DNA from: Luteirhabdus pelagi
GTDB taxonomy: Bacteria > Bacteroidota > Bacteroidia > Flavobacteriales > Flavobacteriaceae
Direction: 5' to 3'
DNA length: 64,000 bases
Assembly: GCF_016827595.1 (NCBI RefSeq)
Contig: NZ_JAECMS010000001.1
Location: forward strand, 981,655 to 1,045,654
The translations under genes were made by a program, and so were the position numbers. Of this stretch, positions 34,371 to 42,781 are shown in pieces (the stretch's first letter is position 1; the number at the start of each line of letters is the position of its first letter). The notes beneath the pieces were generated by a model. It was given only the letters and a program-made list of their open reading frames with translations. It made no database searches and was not told where the DNA came from.

Positions 34371-36032
34371 GTGAAGAAACAATACTTTTTCGTTCTCATT
34401 GCAATCCTTGTGTCGGTTTTTTCGCATGCGCAACAGTATGAAGCAGATGAACCGCTAAGTTGGCATATACGTACTCTGGAAGATCCTAGTGTTTTCAATC
34501 TCCCTCCCATCGACCTGCAGGAGTTGTACGAAGAAGACCTAATTAACGACCGAGATAAAACCATTCCTTGGCGCTATGGAATTGTTCGCGATATTGAAGT
34601 AAATGTTACCGAGGTAGGCTCGGAAACTATTTTAGACAATGGCGACAAGGTATATCGCTTAGCCATTACCTCTCCGAATGCTGAAAATATCAGTGTTAAC
34701 TTTGACGACTTTTTTATTCCTGAAGGCGGAAAATTGTTTTTATACAATGCAGACAATTCTGAATTGTTACTTCCACTTTCGTCTGATCAAAACCGTTCGA
34801 ATCGTACCTTAGGCTCTTGGTTTTTGAATGGGGAGACCATCTATGTGGAATACGTACAAACAGTAGACACCAACGAAACGGTATCGCTACGCATTGGTAG
34901 TATCATTCACGGCTATAGAATGGGAGCCGCAGAACGCTATGTCGATCAAAATCGCGGCCTGAACGACTCCGGGGCCTGTAATATGGATGTTAACTGCTTT
35001 ATCGGAAACGATTTTGAGCAGAAAAAGGCGATGCTTAAGAAAACCGTAGCACTCTTAAATTTGGGGAACGGATATTTATGTTCAGCAACCCTCATAAACA
35101 ATACAAATAATGATAAAACTCCGTATTTGTTGACAGCCAACCACTGTTTGCAAAACAGTGATCCTGCCTATTGGTCGGTTCGTTTTAATTGGATGAGTCC
35201 AAATCCTGTATGTGGGGAAGATGCGCCTAGCGCTGATATTGAAACCAATTTCACGATGAGTGGGGCCGAATTAAGAGCATCTAACGAACAATCTGACTTT
35301 GCATTGGTTGAAATGCAAAACTCGATTCCTGAGACATGGGACGTTGCGTTCGCCGGTTGGAATATTACCGACGAACTTCCTTCATATGAAGTTGGGATTC
35401 ACCACCCGCAAGGTGATATAATGAAAATATGTCGCGACGATAGTGGCGCCATCCACGAGAATGCCAACGGTGTAGATGTTTGGCTTATCGGTGGCGGCTC
35501 TGTAGGCGAAGGTAATGGATGGGAAATAGGAACTACGGAAAGTGGAAGTTCGGGATCGCCTCTTTTCAACCAAAATGGTCATCTTATCGGCCAGTTGTAT
35601 GCTGGTGAGGCCTTTTGTGATGGCCTTGAAAATAATGGCGGGTATGATATCTATGGACGTTTGGCCGTTTCATGGCACGGGGGTGAAACGCCTGAAACAA
35701 GACTAAAAGAGTGGCTAGACCCCCAAAATACAGGACAGGTTATTTTATCATCCATTGAAAATGCCCTGAACACTCCTACCTTCGACCCTTCCGAAGCGCT
35801 TCAGGTATATCCAAATCCCGCTTCAGGTTTCTTGAACATTGTCAATAACCGATATCCTAACCTCCATTTCAATCTTTTTGATGTTTCCGGTAGAGACGTT
35901 AAACACGGCGGCATGTCGGATACGCTTAGCACTATTTCCGTAGCTGATCTTCCAAACGGAATTTACTTCTTAAAACTTACCGATCGCGATAACGAGAATT
36001 TCATTACCAAGAAGATTATTATTCAAAACTAA
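34371..36032 (+). CDS. Secreted trypsin-like serine protease with T9SS sorting domain
   Basis: 553 residues starting at GTG 34371; signal peptide ends in SHAQ. A non-catalytic N-terminal domain (about 20-195) precedes a chymotrypsin-fold core with TANHC (His near 256), SDFALVEM (Asp near 308) and GSSGSPLF (Ser near 396). This layout resembles lysyl endopeptidase-type enzymes. The last 75 residues form a type A T9SS sorting domain (VYPNPASGFLNI ... DLPNGIYFLKL ... KKIIIQN). Predicted to be exported to the surface or medium as an extracellular protease. Confidence 0.88.
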   Translation: MKKQYFFVLIAILVSVFSHAQQYEADEPLSWHIRTLEDPSVFNLPPIDLQELYEEDLINDRDKTIPWRYGIVRDIEVNVTEVGSETILDNGDKVYRLAITSPNAENISVNFDDFFIPEGGKLFLYNADNSELLLPLSSDQNRSNRTLGSWFLNGETIYVEYVQTVDTNETVSLRIGSIIHGYRMGAAERYVDQNRGLNDSGACNMDVNCFIGNDFEQKKAMLKKTVALLNLGNGYLCSATLINNTNNDKTPYLLTANHCLQNSDPAYWSVRFNWMSPNPVCGEDAPSADIETNFTMSGAELRASNEQSDFALVEMQNSIPETWDVAFAGWNITDELPSYEVGIHHPQGDIMKICRDDSGAIHENANGVDVWLIGGGSVGEGNGWEIGTTESGSSGSPLFNQNGHLIGQLYAGEAFCDGLENNGGYDIYGRLAVSWHGGETPETRLKEWLDPQNTGQVILSSIENALNTPTFDPSEALQVYPNPASGFLNIVNNRYPNLHFNLFDVSGRDVKHGGMSDTLSTISVADLPNGIYFLKLTDRDNENFITKKIIIQN

Positions 36033-36065
36033 ATTCTACCATTTTCTAAAGGCTTTTTATTATCG

Positions 36066-36073
36066 TACTTTTG
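36066..36073 (+). promoter_or_regulatory. -7 box next to the rlmN start
   Basis: TACTTTTG, a perfect -7 box only 4 nt before the GTG start, suggesting a leaderless transcript or a slightly later start codon. Confidence 0.5.
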
Positions 36074-36077
36074 CAGC

Positions 36078-37127
36078 GTGAATTCAACCGTTAAAAAAGA
36101 CATAAGAGCACTCACTAAAAAGGAGTTACAGCAATTCTTCGTAAGCAAGGGTGATCGATCCTTTCGTGGATCGCAGGTATATGATTGGCTATGGAACAAA
36201 GGCGTTCATGATTTCGATGCCATGACCAATCTTTCCAAGGAAACCCGAGCCCATCTCGAGGAACATTTCGTTATTAACCATATTGAAGTAGACAGTCTTC
36301 AGAAAAGCAATGACGGCACCATTAAAAATGCGGTCAAGCTACATGACGGTTATGTTGTGGAGTCTGTATTGATTCCCACAGGAAGCAGGTCGACCGCCTG
36401 CGTTTCCTCTCAAGTAGGCTGTAGTTTAGACTGTGCCTTTTGTGCTACTGCAAGGTTAAAGCGTATGCGAAACCTGAATCCAGATGAAATTTACGATCAG
36501 GTGGTCGCTATCGACAGGGAAAGCAAACTATATCATGACCGTCCGTTATCGAATATCGTTTTTATGGGAATGGGCGAGCCTTTGATGAACTATAACAATG
36601 TGCTTGCTTCGGTTGAAAAAATCACCTCAGACGAAGGATTGGGAATGTCGCCTAAGCGAATTACACTCTCCACTTCAGGAGTTCCCAAAATGATCAAAAA
36701 ATTAGCAGACGACGAGGTGAAATTTCATTTAGCCGTTTCGTTACATTCGGCGATTCAGGAAACTAGGGAGCAGATTATGCCTTTCGCCAAAAACTTCACC
36801 TTAGAAGACTTACGAGAATCGCTTGAATATTGGTATCAGAAGACCAAACGTCGCATCACTTACGAGTATATTGTTTGGAAAGATATTAATGACACTCAAA
36901 AGGACATCGACGCCTTGGTACAGTTTTGCAACTATGTTCCCTGTAAGGTAAACTTAATTGAATACAACCCTATAGACGATGGCGATTTCCAACAGGCCTC
37001 AAGCGCAGCCACCGATCATTATATAAAGGCGTTGGAGAACAATCAAATTCCCGTGACGGTTCGTCGTAGCCGTGGAAAGGATATCGATGCCGCCTGTGGT
37101 CAGTTAGCAAACAAGTCGAAGACATAA
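36078..37127 (+). CDS. rlmN: 23S rRNA (adenine-2503-C2) methyltransferase RlmN
   Basis: 349 residues from a GTG start. Radical-SAM enzyme with the CSLDCAFCAT cluster (CxxxCxxC, near residue 115), MGMGEPLMNY, and the C-terminal resolving cysteine in DIDAACGQL. It methylates A2503 of 23S rRNA and A37 of some tRNAs. The -7 box abuts the start; a bidirectional terminator follows. Confidence 0.95.
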   Translation: MNSTVKKDIRALTKKELQQFFVSKGDRSFRGSQVYDWLWNKGVHDFDAMTNLSKETRAHLEEHFVINHIEVDSLQKSNDGTIKNAVKLHDGYVVESVLIPTGSRSTACVSSQVGCSLDCAFCATARLKRMRNLNPDEIYDQVVAIDRESKLYHDRPLSNIVFMGMGEPLMNYNNVLASVEKITSDEGLGMSPKRITLSTSGVPKMIKKLADDEVKFHLAVSLHSAIQETREQIMPFAKNFTLEDLRESLEYWYQKTKRRITYEYIVWKDINDTQKDIDALVQFCNYVPCKVNLIEYNPIDDGDFQQASSAATDHYIKALENNQIPVTVRRSRGKDIDAACGQLANKSKT

Positions 37128-37150
37128 ATGTGTCAAAAGAGAACATAAAA

Positions 37151-37174
37151 AAAGCGACTCGATTGAGTCGCTTT
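37151..37174 (+). terminator. Bidirectional terminator between rlmN and T9SS protein
   Basis: Ten-base perfect stem AAAGCGACTC/GAGTCGCTTT with loop GATT, flanked by an A run and a T run. Confidence 0.88.
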
Positions 37175-37197
37175 TCTATTTTATAAGATGCTAATAA

Positions 37198-38019
37198 TTA
37201 CTTACGAACAACTTTAAAGGTTTTGTTTGCACCGTCGATAGTAACAGTTGCAAGGTAAACGCCGCTGTTTAAAGATGCAAGACTAATTGTTTCTGTATTG
37301 CTAGAAAGCGCTTTATTAATTACTTGCTGTCCCAATACATTATGCAATTGTACATTTTGCATTGGCGCAGTAGCACGAAGCTCAAGATCGTTGTTTTGAG
37401 TAGTAAAGTAGTTGAAGTTAGCAAAAACCTCATCTTCAACACTAAGTCCCTGATCACCTGCTGCAATTGCAGTATCCGGAGTTGCCTCAAAAGCAAAATC
37501 CTTAATTGTCATAATATTATCACCATTAACATCAGTATCCATACGGATCCATCCATAATGTGTATTACCACTAAATTGGAAGGTTATTCCAAGGTATCCA
37601 TCAGTAACGTCTCCACACCACTCGCTGTTAGCGTAGTTACACCCGTAATAGTTTAAGTCACCTCGCTCGCCTGCGGTAGTGAAACTTTGACTTGAATCGA
37701 TCATATCGCCTTCAGCCATCAATAATGGATATTGGAATCCACCTGAACTGAAACCTACAAATGCCGCTCCAGCAGAATCTGCAAAAACGATAGCTGCATT
37801 ACCACCAGCTAAATCTGCAGGGTTGGCAGGACGAATTCTTGGAGTACCGTCACCAGTAATATCCATTTCGAAATCATCACCGACGTTAAGCACCTGATCA
37901 GGATCGATATCTACATACTGAATCTGACCGTTGGCCTCAGCCACACCAAATGCTGCCGCTGACATAGCACCATATTGCAATAATCTTTTAGACAATTTTT
38001 TTGAAGTAGTTTTTTTCAT
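37198..38019 (-). CDS. Exported protein with T9SS type A sorting domain
   Basis: 273 residues. A long signal region with a basic start (MKKTTSKKLSKRLLQYGAMS) runs to ANGQ. The mature domain is beta-rich, with an early DIDPDQVLNVGDDFEMDITGDG block and a later GNTHYGWIRMD phrase, resembling small lectin-like or calcium-dependent surface domains; no exact family is recognised. The C-terminus is a sorting domain (LHNVLGQQVINKA ... LNSGVYLATVTIDGANKTFKVVRK). Transported through T9SS and probably attached to the cell surface. Confidence 0.8.
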   Translation of the reverse strand: MKKTTSKKLSKRLLQYGAMSAAAFGVAEANGQIQYVDIDPDQVLNVGDDFEMDITGDGTPRIRPANPADLAGGNAAIVFADSAGAAFVGFSSGGFQYPLLMAEGDMIDSSQSFTTAGERGDLNYYGCNYANSEWCGDVTDGYLGITFQFSGNTHYGWIRMDTDVNGDNIMTIKDFAFEATPDTAIAAGDQGLSVEDEVFANFNYFTTQNNDLELRATAPMQNVQLHNVLGQQVINKALSSNTETISLASLNSGVYLATVTIDGANKTFKVVRK

Positions 38020-38065
38020 AATTTATAGGATTTAAGGTAAATGTTTTGCAGTTTTACCCATGTTT

Positions 38066-38088
38066 CTTTTCGTAAATATATCGAAAAG
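38066..38088 (-). promoter_or_regulatory. Inverted repeat around the -7 box of the T9SS gene
   Basis: Perfect inverted repeat CTTTTCG (38066-38072) and CGAAAAG (38082-38088), spaced by 9 nt, encloses the minus-strand -7 box TATATTTA (38080-38073). A protein bound here would block RNA polymerase. Confidence 0.45.
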
Positions 38089-38117
38089 ATTACAAAAAGT
38101 ATGAAAAAATCACAAGA

Positions 38118-38273
38118 ATGAATAAAAACAAAGATAAAAGGCAAAAATTTGACATAAATAACATTCCTATTGTAGGATCGCTAGGAATATTAGCCTTAGG
38201 CGATATCGGATTTACGGCATGGAGAAAGGCTAAAGTGCTTCACAATCAAAAAAAGGAAAATGAAAAAGAATAA
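38118..38273 (+). CDS. 51-residue membrane protein coupled to the sulfotransferase fusion
   Basis: Frame from ATG 38118 to TAA 38271-38273. A very basic N-terminus (MNKNKDKRQKF) is followed by one hydrophobic segment (residues 14-33, NNIPIVGSLGILALGDIGFT) and a charged tail (WRKAKVLHNQKKENEKE). It overlaps the start of the next gene by 14 nt in another frame, as in translational coupling. No known family. A single-span or peripheral membrane partner of the fusion enzyme is a reasonable guess. Confidence 0.55.
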   Translation: MNKNKDKRQKFDINNIPIVGSLGILALGDIGFTAWRKAKVLHNQKKENEKE

Positions 38274-40797
38274 ATTGCTTTTAATTGGCTGGGATGCCGC
38301 AGATTGGGATATTATATGGCCGTTGATTAAACAAGGTAAAATGCCCGCATTAAAAAGTGTGATTGAAAGAGGCGTTTACGGCAACATGAGTACTATGAAC
38401 CCACCCTATTCGCCCATGCTGTGGACTTCAGTTGCTACGGGAAAAACACCTGATAAACATGGGGTTCTTGGGTTTATTGAAGTCACCCCAGATAAAAAAA
38501 CTGTGCGCCCTGTTACGACAACATCACGAAAAACAAGAGCGCTTTGGAACATCTTCCACAACCAAGGCATGAAAAGTAATCTTGTAGGATGGTGGCCAAG
38601 TTTCCCCACAGAACCTATTAATGGTTACATTGTTTCCGACAGGTATCCTAAAACACACCGTGATCCAATGAAGCAAACCCCCATGAGTGCAAATTCAATT
38701 CATCCGTGGGAAAATAAAGATGAATTCAAGGGACTGCGGATGTTTCCTTTTGAAATAACCGAAGCGCACTTATATCCATTCGTTCCTCGTGCGCATGATG
38801 TTGATCAAGAAAACCATAAAGGGCTTAATGCGATTGGTAAAATAGTATCGGAAAACACTTCGTTACATAATGCGGCAACACGGTTGTTGAGAACCAGTGA
38901 ATGGGATTTTATGGCGATATATCATGACATGATCGACCACTTTTGCCATAGTTTCATGAAGTATCACCCACCAAAACTACCTACTGTAAAACAAGAAAAT
39001 TATGATATCTTCAAAGATGCCGTAACCGGTTCGTATCGCTTTCAAGATATGATGCTTGAGCGTGCCCTTCAACTGATTGATGACGATACGACTATAATTA
39101 TTATGTCCGATCATGGTTTTGAATCAGGCGAAAAGCGAATCCTCGAAATGCCGAAAGTACAAGCAGCACCCTCCCTGGAACATCGTCAGTTTGGAATGTT
39201 CGTGGCAGCCGGACCCAATATTAAAAAGAATCAAAAAATATTTGGGATGGGATTAATCGACGTGGCACCAACAATTCTTCATCATTATGGACTTCCCATT
39301 GGAAAAGACATGGATGGAAAAGTAATTTTGGATATTTTCAAAGAACCTGGCGAGCCTAAATATATCGATAGCTGGGATAAGAAAGAAGGCGATTTTGCCG
39401 ATTTAGATCTTTCAAACACCGAAACCGATCCCTTGTCGGACGAAGAAACTATGCAACAACTCGTCGAGTTGGGATACGTTGAAAAGCTTGATGAAAAATA
39501 TGAAAAAGCTATCAGAAAAACCAGAATTGACCTCAAACACAATTTAGCCCGAGTTTATCTTGGTAAAAAAGACCTTTCAAACGCTAAAAAACCATTGCTA
39601 GAACTATTAAGGGAAGACGACGATATTGATAAAGCTCCATTTTATATGGACTTAATCAGTATCGCTATTATGGAGAAAGAATTTGAGACAGCTCATGAGT
39701 ATCTTGGCTTGGTTAAGGATTCTGACACCGAAATCAAGTACAATTTGAAATTTACGGAAGCAAAGATTTTGGAAGAAATCGGTAGGCCAAAAGAAGCTTT
39801 GAAAATTCTTGAAGAAGATCGTAAACGTAATGAATCGGGTCAAGTGTTGTTTCGTATTGGAAAACTTCACTTTCAATTGGGAGAATTTGAAAAAGCGCGA
39901 GATATATTAGAAGAGGCTATTGAAAAGGAACCACAAAAAGCAATTTTCTATACGGCATTAGCAGACACTCTAGTCCAATTAGAAGAGTATGAAGATGCCG
40001 CAAATTATGCATTGACGAGTATCGAATTAGTGAAGTTTTTTCCAAAAGCACATTATGTATTGGGGCAAGCCTTAGAAGGGATGGGAGACTTGGAAAACGC
40101 GAAGATAGCATTCGAAATGGCTTCCAAATTAAAACCAAAAGAATTTCACAAAGCTGAACAATCGCTTGAAAATGTAATTGAAAAACTAGAACTCGATATC
40201 GAATTTGAGGATAAGGTCTCAAATGTATATCGCAAAAATCAAATTACAGTGGTATCAGGACTGCCTCGTTCCGGAACTTCCTTAATGATGCAGATGTTAG
40301 ATAAAGGCGGAGTGGATATTCTTCAAGATGAAAAACGAGAGGCGGATGTTTCGAATCCTAAAGGGTATTACGAATACGAGCCTGTAATGTCTCTTTATAA
40401 AGACAATTCATGGTTGACCGACGCCCAAGACAAGGGATTGAAGATTGTTGCACCCTTGTTAAAACACCTTGACAAAAAGTTTCGATATAAAATCATTTTT
40501 ATGAATCGCGATCTCAATGAAGTTATTCAATCGCAACAAAAAATGATTGGGAAAAAACCCGAAGAGTTCCCTATTACCCTATACAATAAATACCAAAAAA
40601 TGCTATCCAATGTTAACATTTGGAATAAGAAGGAACCCGGTGTAGAAATCCTATATGTTAATTACACGGAAGTGCTGAAAAATCCAAAGCCGGTACTGGA
40701 ACGAATTGAACGATTTTTAGGTATCAGCTTAGATAAAGAAGCTATGAAAAACTGTATTGACACATCACTCTATCGAAATCGAGTAGAATCTGAATAA
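38260..40797 (+). CDS. Fusion protein: alkaline phosphatase-superfamily domain, TPR array, sulfotransferase domain
   Basis: 845 residues. Residues 1 to about 375 form a type I phosphodiesterase/nucleotide pyrophosphatase-like domain: DAADW (metal ligand), PPYSPMLWTSVATG (nucleophile region, Ser or Thr), YHDMIDHFCH (D-x-x-x-H ligands), IIIMSDHGFE and EHRQFG. Residues about 425-650 hold at least four TPR units. From residue 666 comes GLPRSGTSLMMQML, the PAPS-binding P-loop of sulfotransferases, with KIIFMNRDLNEVIQSQ and ERIERFLGI further on. No signal peptide, so cytosolic or peripheral to the membrane. Substrate unknown; a transfer of sulfate to a lipid or glycan, with the phosphatase domain acting on the product or PAP, is possible. 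Confidence 0.85.
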   Translation: MKKNKLLLIGWDAADWDIIWPLIKQGKMPALKSVIERGVYGNMSTMNPPYSPMLWTSVATGKTPDKHGVLGFIEVTPDKKTVRPVTTTSRKTRALWNIFHNQGMKSNLVGWWPSFPTEPINGYIVSDRYPKTHRDPMKQTPMSANSIHPWENKDEFKGLRMFPFEITEAHLYPFVPRAHDVDQENHKGLNAIGKIVSENTSLHNAATRLLRTSEWDFMAIYHDMIDHFCHSFMKYHPPKLPTVKQENYDIFKDAVTGSYRFQDMMLERALQLIDDDTTIIIMSDHGFESGEKRILEMPKVQAAPSLEHRQFGMFVAAGPNIKKNQKIFGMGLIDVAPTILHHYGLPIGKDMDGKVILDIFKEPGEPKYIDSWDKKEGDFADLDLSNTETDPLSDEETMQQLVELGYVEKLDEKYEKAIRKTRIDLKHNLARVYLGKKDLSNAKKPLLELLREDDDIDKAPFYMDLISIAIMEKEFETAHEYLGLVKDSDTEIKYNLKFTEAKILEEIGRPKEALKILEEDRKRNESGQVLFRIGKLHFQLGEFEKARDILEEAIEKEPQKAIFYTALADTLVQLEEYEDAANYALTSIELVKFFPKAHYVLGQALEGMGDLENAKIAFEMASKLKPKEFHKAEQSLENVIEKLELDIEFEDKVSNVYRKNQITVVSGLPRSGTSLMMQMLDKGGVDILQDEKREADVSNPKGYYEYEPVMSLYKDNSWLTDAQDKGLKIVAPLLKHLDKKFRYKIIFMNRDLNEVIQSQQKMIGKKPEEFPITLYNKYQKMLSNVNIWNKKEPGVEILYVNYTEVLKNPKPVLERIERFLGISLDKEAMKNCIDTSLYRNRVESE

Positions 40798-40818
40798 GTC
40801 AGTTTCATAAAATAGCAG

Positions 40819-40853
40819 GAAGCGAAGACATTATCATCTTCGCTTCTTTTTTT
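40819..40853 (+). terminator. Terminator after the sulfotransferase fusion
   Basis: Ten-base perfect stem GAAGCGAAGA/TCTTCGCTTC with an 8-nt loop, followed by seven T. Confidence 0.92.
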
Positions 40854-40873
40854 AATCCTAATCCCTTTTCATG

Positions 40874-40881
40874 TATTTTTG
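40874..40881 (+). promoter_or_regulatory. -7 box for the polyprenyl synthase
   Basis: TATTTTTG, a perfect -7 box, ends 10 nt before the ATG, so the mRNA leader is at most a few nucleotides long. Confidence 0.55.
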
Positions 40882-40891
40882 GGAACAATAG

Positions 40892-41869
40892 ATGAAAATC
40901 ACCTCACAAATACGATTGCCCATCGATGCCGAGATGGAATTGTTTGAAAAGAAATTTTCAAAGTCCATGTCGTCGCAAGTAGCATTGCTAAATCGAATCA
41001 CTCATTATGTCGTAAATCGAAAGGGAAAGCAAATGCGCCCAATGTTTGTCTTTCTCATTGCCAAAATGCTGGGCGATGGTGAAGTGAAAGAGCGAACCTA
41101 TCGCGGTGCCAGCGTCATTGAACTTATTCATACCGCAACCTTGGTACACGATGATGTAGTAGACGATAGTAACCGAAGACGTGGGTTTTTCTCCCTTAAT
41201 GCCCTTTGGAAAAACAAAATTGCTGTTTTGGTAGGTGATTATCTGCTCTCAAAAGGGTTGTTACTATCGATCGATAATGACGATTTCGATTTGCTGAAAA
41301 TCATATCGGTGGCAGTTCGCGAGATGAGCGAAGGCGAATTGCTTCAGATTGAAAAGGCGCGTCGATTAGATATTACCGAAGACGTGTATTTCGATATCAT
41401 TCGACAGAAAACAGCAACGCTTATCGCAGCCTGTTGTGCCATGGGGGCGCAATCGGTATATGCTTCGGAAAAAGCCGTAGAACAGATGCGTCATTTTGGG
41501 GAACTCATCGGGATTGCCTTTCAGATTAAAGACGACCTGTTTGATTATGGTGAAGAAAAAATCGGAAAACCAACCGGTATCGATATCAAGGAACAAAAAA
41601 TGACCCTTCCGCTTATTCACACCTTGAACACCGTTTCAGATAAAGACCGTAGATGGCTTATCAATTCCGTAAAAAACCATAACAAGGACAAGCAACGAGT
41701 GAAGGAAGTTATTCAATTTGTGAAGGATAGCGGCGGATTAGACTATGCGGTTTCAAAGATGAAGGAATACCAAACGAAAGCCATGGCATTGCTTCAACCC
41801 TATCCAAAATCACCATACAAAGACTCACTCGAATTGATGGTGAATTATGTGATTGAGCGGAAAAAATAA
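40892..41869 (+). CDS. Long-chain polyprenyl diphosphate synthase
   Basis: 325 residues. The first aspartate-rich motif is LVHDDVVDDSNRRRG and the second KDDLFDYGEE; GKQMRPMFVFL is the IPP site. Chain length is set by residues before the first motif (SVIELIHTATL, small side chains), fitting C35-C40 products for menaquinone side chains. Cytosolic. Single gene between a terminator and the heptamer repeats. Confidence 0.92.
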   Translation: MKITSQIRLPIDAEMELFEKKFSKSMSSQVALLNRITHYVVNRKGKQMRPMFVFLIAKMLGDGEVKERTYRGASVIELIHTATLVHDDVVDDSNRRRGFFSLNALWKNKIAVLVGDYLLSKGLLLSIDNDDFDLLKIISVAVREMSEGELLQIEKARRLDITEDVYFDIIRQKTATLIAACCAMGAQSVYASEKAVEQMRHFGELIGIAFQIKDDLFDYGEEKIGKPTGIDIKEQKMTLPLIHTLNTVSDKDRRWLINSVKNHNKDKQRVKEVIQFVKDSGGLDYAVSKMKEYQTKAMALLQPYPKSPYKDSLELMVNYVIERKK

Positions 41870-41877
41870 ACAAAGCC

Positions 41878-41926
41878 GTAGGCTGTAGGCTGTAGGCTTT
41901 AGGCAGTAGGCGATAGGTTGTAGGCA
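41878..41926 (+). repeat. Seven tandem heptamers (GTAGGCT type)
   Basis: Units in phase: GTAGGCT three times, TTAGGCA, GTAGGCG, ATAGGTT, GTAGGCA. It starts 8 nt after the polyprenyl synthase stop. Same period as the repeats at 42022-42130 and 7913-7975 but a different unit. Confidence 0.85.
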
Positions 41927-42021
41927 ACTAAAAATCTCCTTTTTCATATTCAAAAAACACACTTTGCCTCTTTGCTCCTTCTCTGCTTTGCCCCTATCTT
42001 ACTCCCCAACCACCATCTATT

Positions 42022-42130
42022 GACTTCAGACTCCAGACTCCAGATTCCAGACTCCAGACTTCAGACTTCAGACTCCAGACTCCAGGCTCCAGGCTCCAGA
42101 CTCCAGAGTTTAGACTCCAGACTTCAGACT
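42022..42130 (+). repeat. Fifteen tandem heptamers (GACTCCA type)
   Basis: Fifteen full units plus 4 nt: mostly GACTCCA, with GACTTCA, GATTCCA, GGCTCCA and one GAGTTTA. It fills most of the 345-nt gene-free gap 41870-42214; the remainder of the gap (41927-42021) is C/T-rich with no feature I recognise. The array ends 23 nt before the ECF-type promoter. An open frame across it is an artefact of the repeat. Confidence 0.92.
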
Positions 42131-42153
42131 AATTTAATTTTTTTCACCCCTCA

Positions 42154-42182
42154 GGCAACCATTTTGTCATATCTTCCGTCTA
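42154..42182 (+). promoter_or_regulatory. ECF-type promoter of the sigma factor operon
   Basis: GGCAACC (42154-42160), 16 nt, then CGTCTA (42177-42182). This is the general pattern of group IV sigma promoters (AAC-rich -35, CGTC -10) and unlike the TAnnTTTG boxes elsewhere in the window. It suggests that the sigma factor activates its own operon. Confidence 0.6.
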
Positions 42183-42214
42183 TATAAATAGAAGGCCCAA
42201 ACGGCAGCGCGTTT

Positions 42215-42781
42215 ATGAAACTAATTTCATTACATAAAAACTATGCTTCCCTGATCAAAAAGGCGAAGAAGGACAATCGAAAAGCACAACATGCATTGTT
42301 CGAATTGTTCGCGCCGAAGATGAAAAGCGTATGCCGACAATACATGAAGGATGAACAGGAGGCAGAGGATGTAATGCTGAAAGGTTTTCAAAAGGTCTTT
42401 ACACGGTTGGATTCCTTTTCGGGTGAAGGGAGTTTCGAAGGTTGGATTCGTAGAATTATGGTCCATGAAAGCATCGATGCCCTTCGCAAGCGGAAAGTTG
42501 AAGTAATGAAGGACGAGGATATTCTCATTAATTCTTTAGATCATGCACAAAAACCAAGCGATGCATTAGAGGTTGAAGATTTGCAGCGTTTGATAGACGC
42601 CTTACCCAGTGGATACAAAGCTGTTTTTATACTTTACGTAGTGGAAGGATATAAACATAGCGAGATCGCTGAAATGTTGGGAATTTCTGAAGGCACTTCA
42701 AAATCGCAATTGTCGAAGGCCCGACAGCAATTACAGGAATGGGTACACCACCAAAACAAAACAAGCTATGGAACGGAATAA
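42215..42781 (+). CDS. ECF-family RNA polymerase sigma factor
   Basis: 188 residues. Region 2 (AQHALFELFAPKMKSVCRQYMKDEQEAEDVMLKGFQKVFTRL, with SFEGWIRRIMVHESIDALRKRK) and region 4 (LPSGYKAVFILYVVEGYKHSEIAEMLGISEGTSKSQLSKARQQL) are complete. It directs RNA polymerase to a specific regulon. It overlaps the next gene by 14 nt, which encodes a membrane protein probably acting as its antagonist. Own promoter looks ECF-dependent. Confidence 0.93.
   Translation: MKLISLHKNYASLIKKAKKDNRKAQHALFELFAPKMKSVCRQYMKDEQEAEDVMLKGFQKVFTRLDSFSGEGSFEGWIRRIMVHESIDALRKRKVEVMKDEDILINSLDHAQKPSDALEVEDLQRLIDALPSGYKAVFILYVVEGYKHSEIAEMLGISEGTSKSQLSKARQQLQEWVHHQNKTSYGTE

Noticed and set aside
41878-42130. CRISPR-like array
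   Set aside because: Units are 7 bp with no spacers and no cas genes in the window.
41972-42187. An open frame of 71 codons across the GACTCCA repeats
   Set aside because: The frame arises because the 7-bp repeat lacks stops in that phase; composition is pure repeat and no start context or homology is seen.
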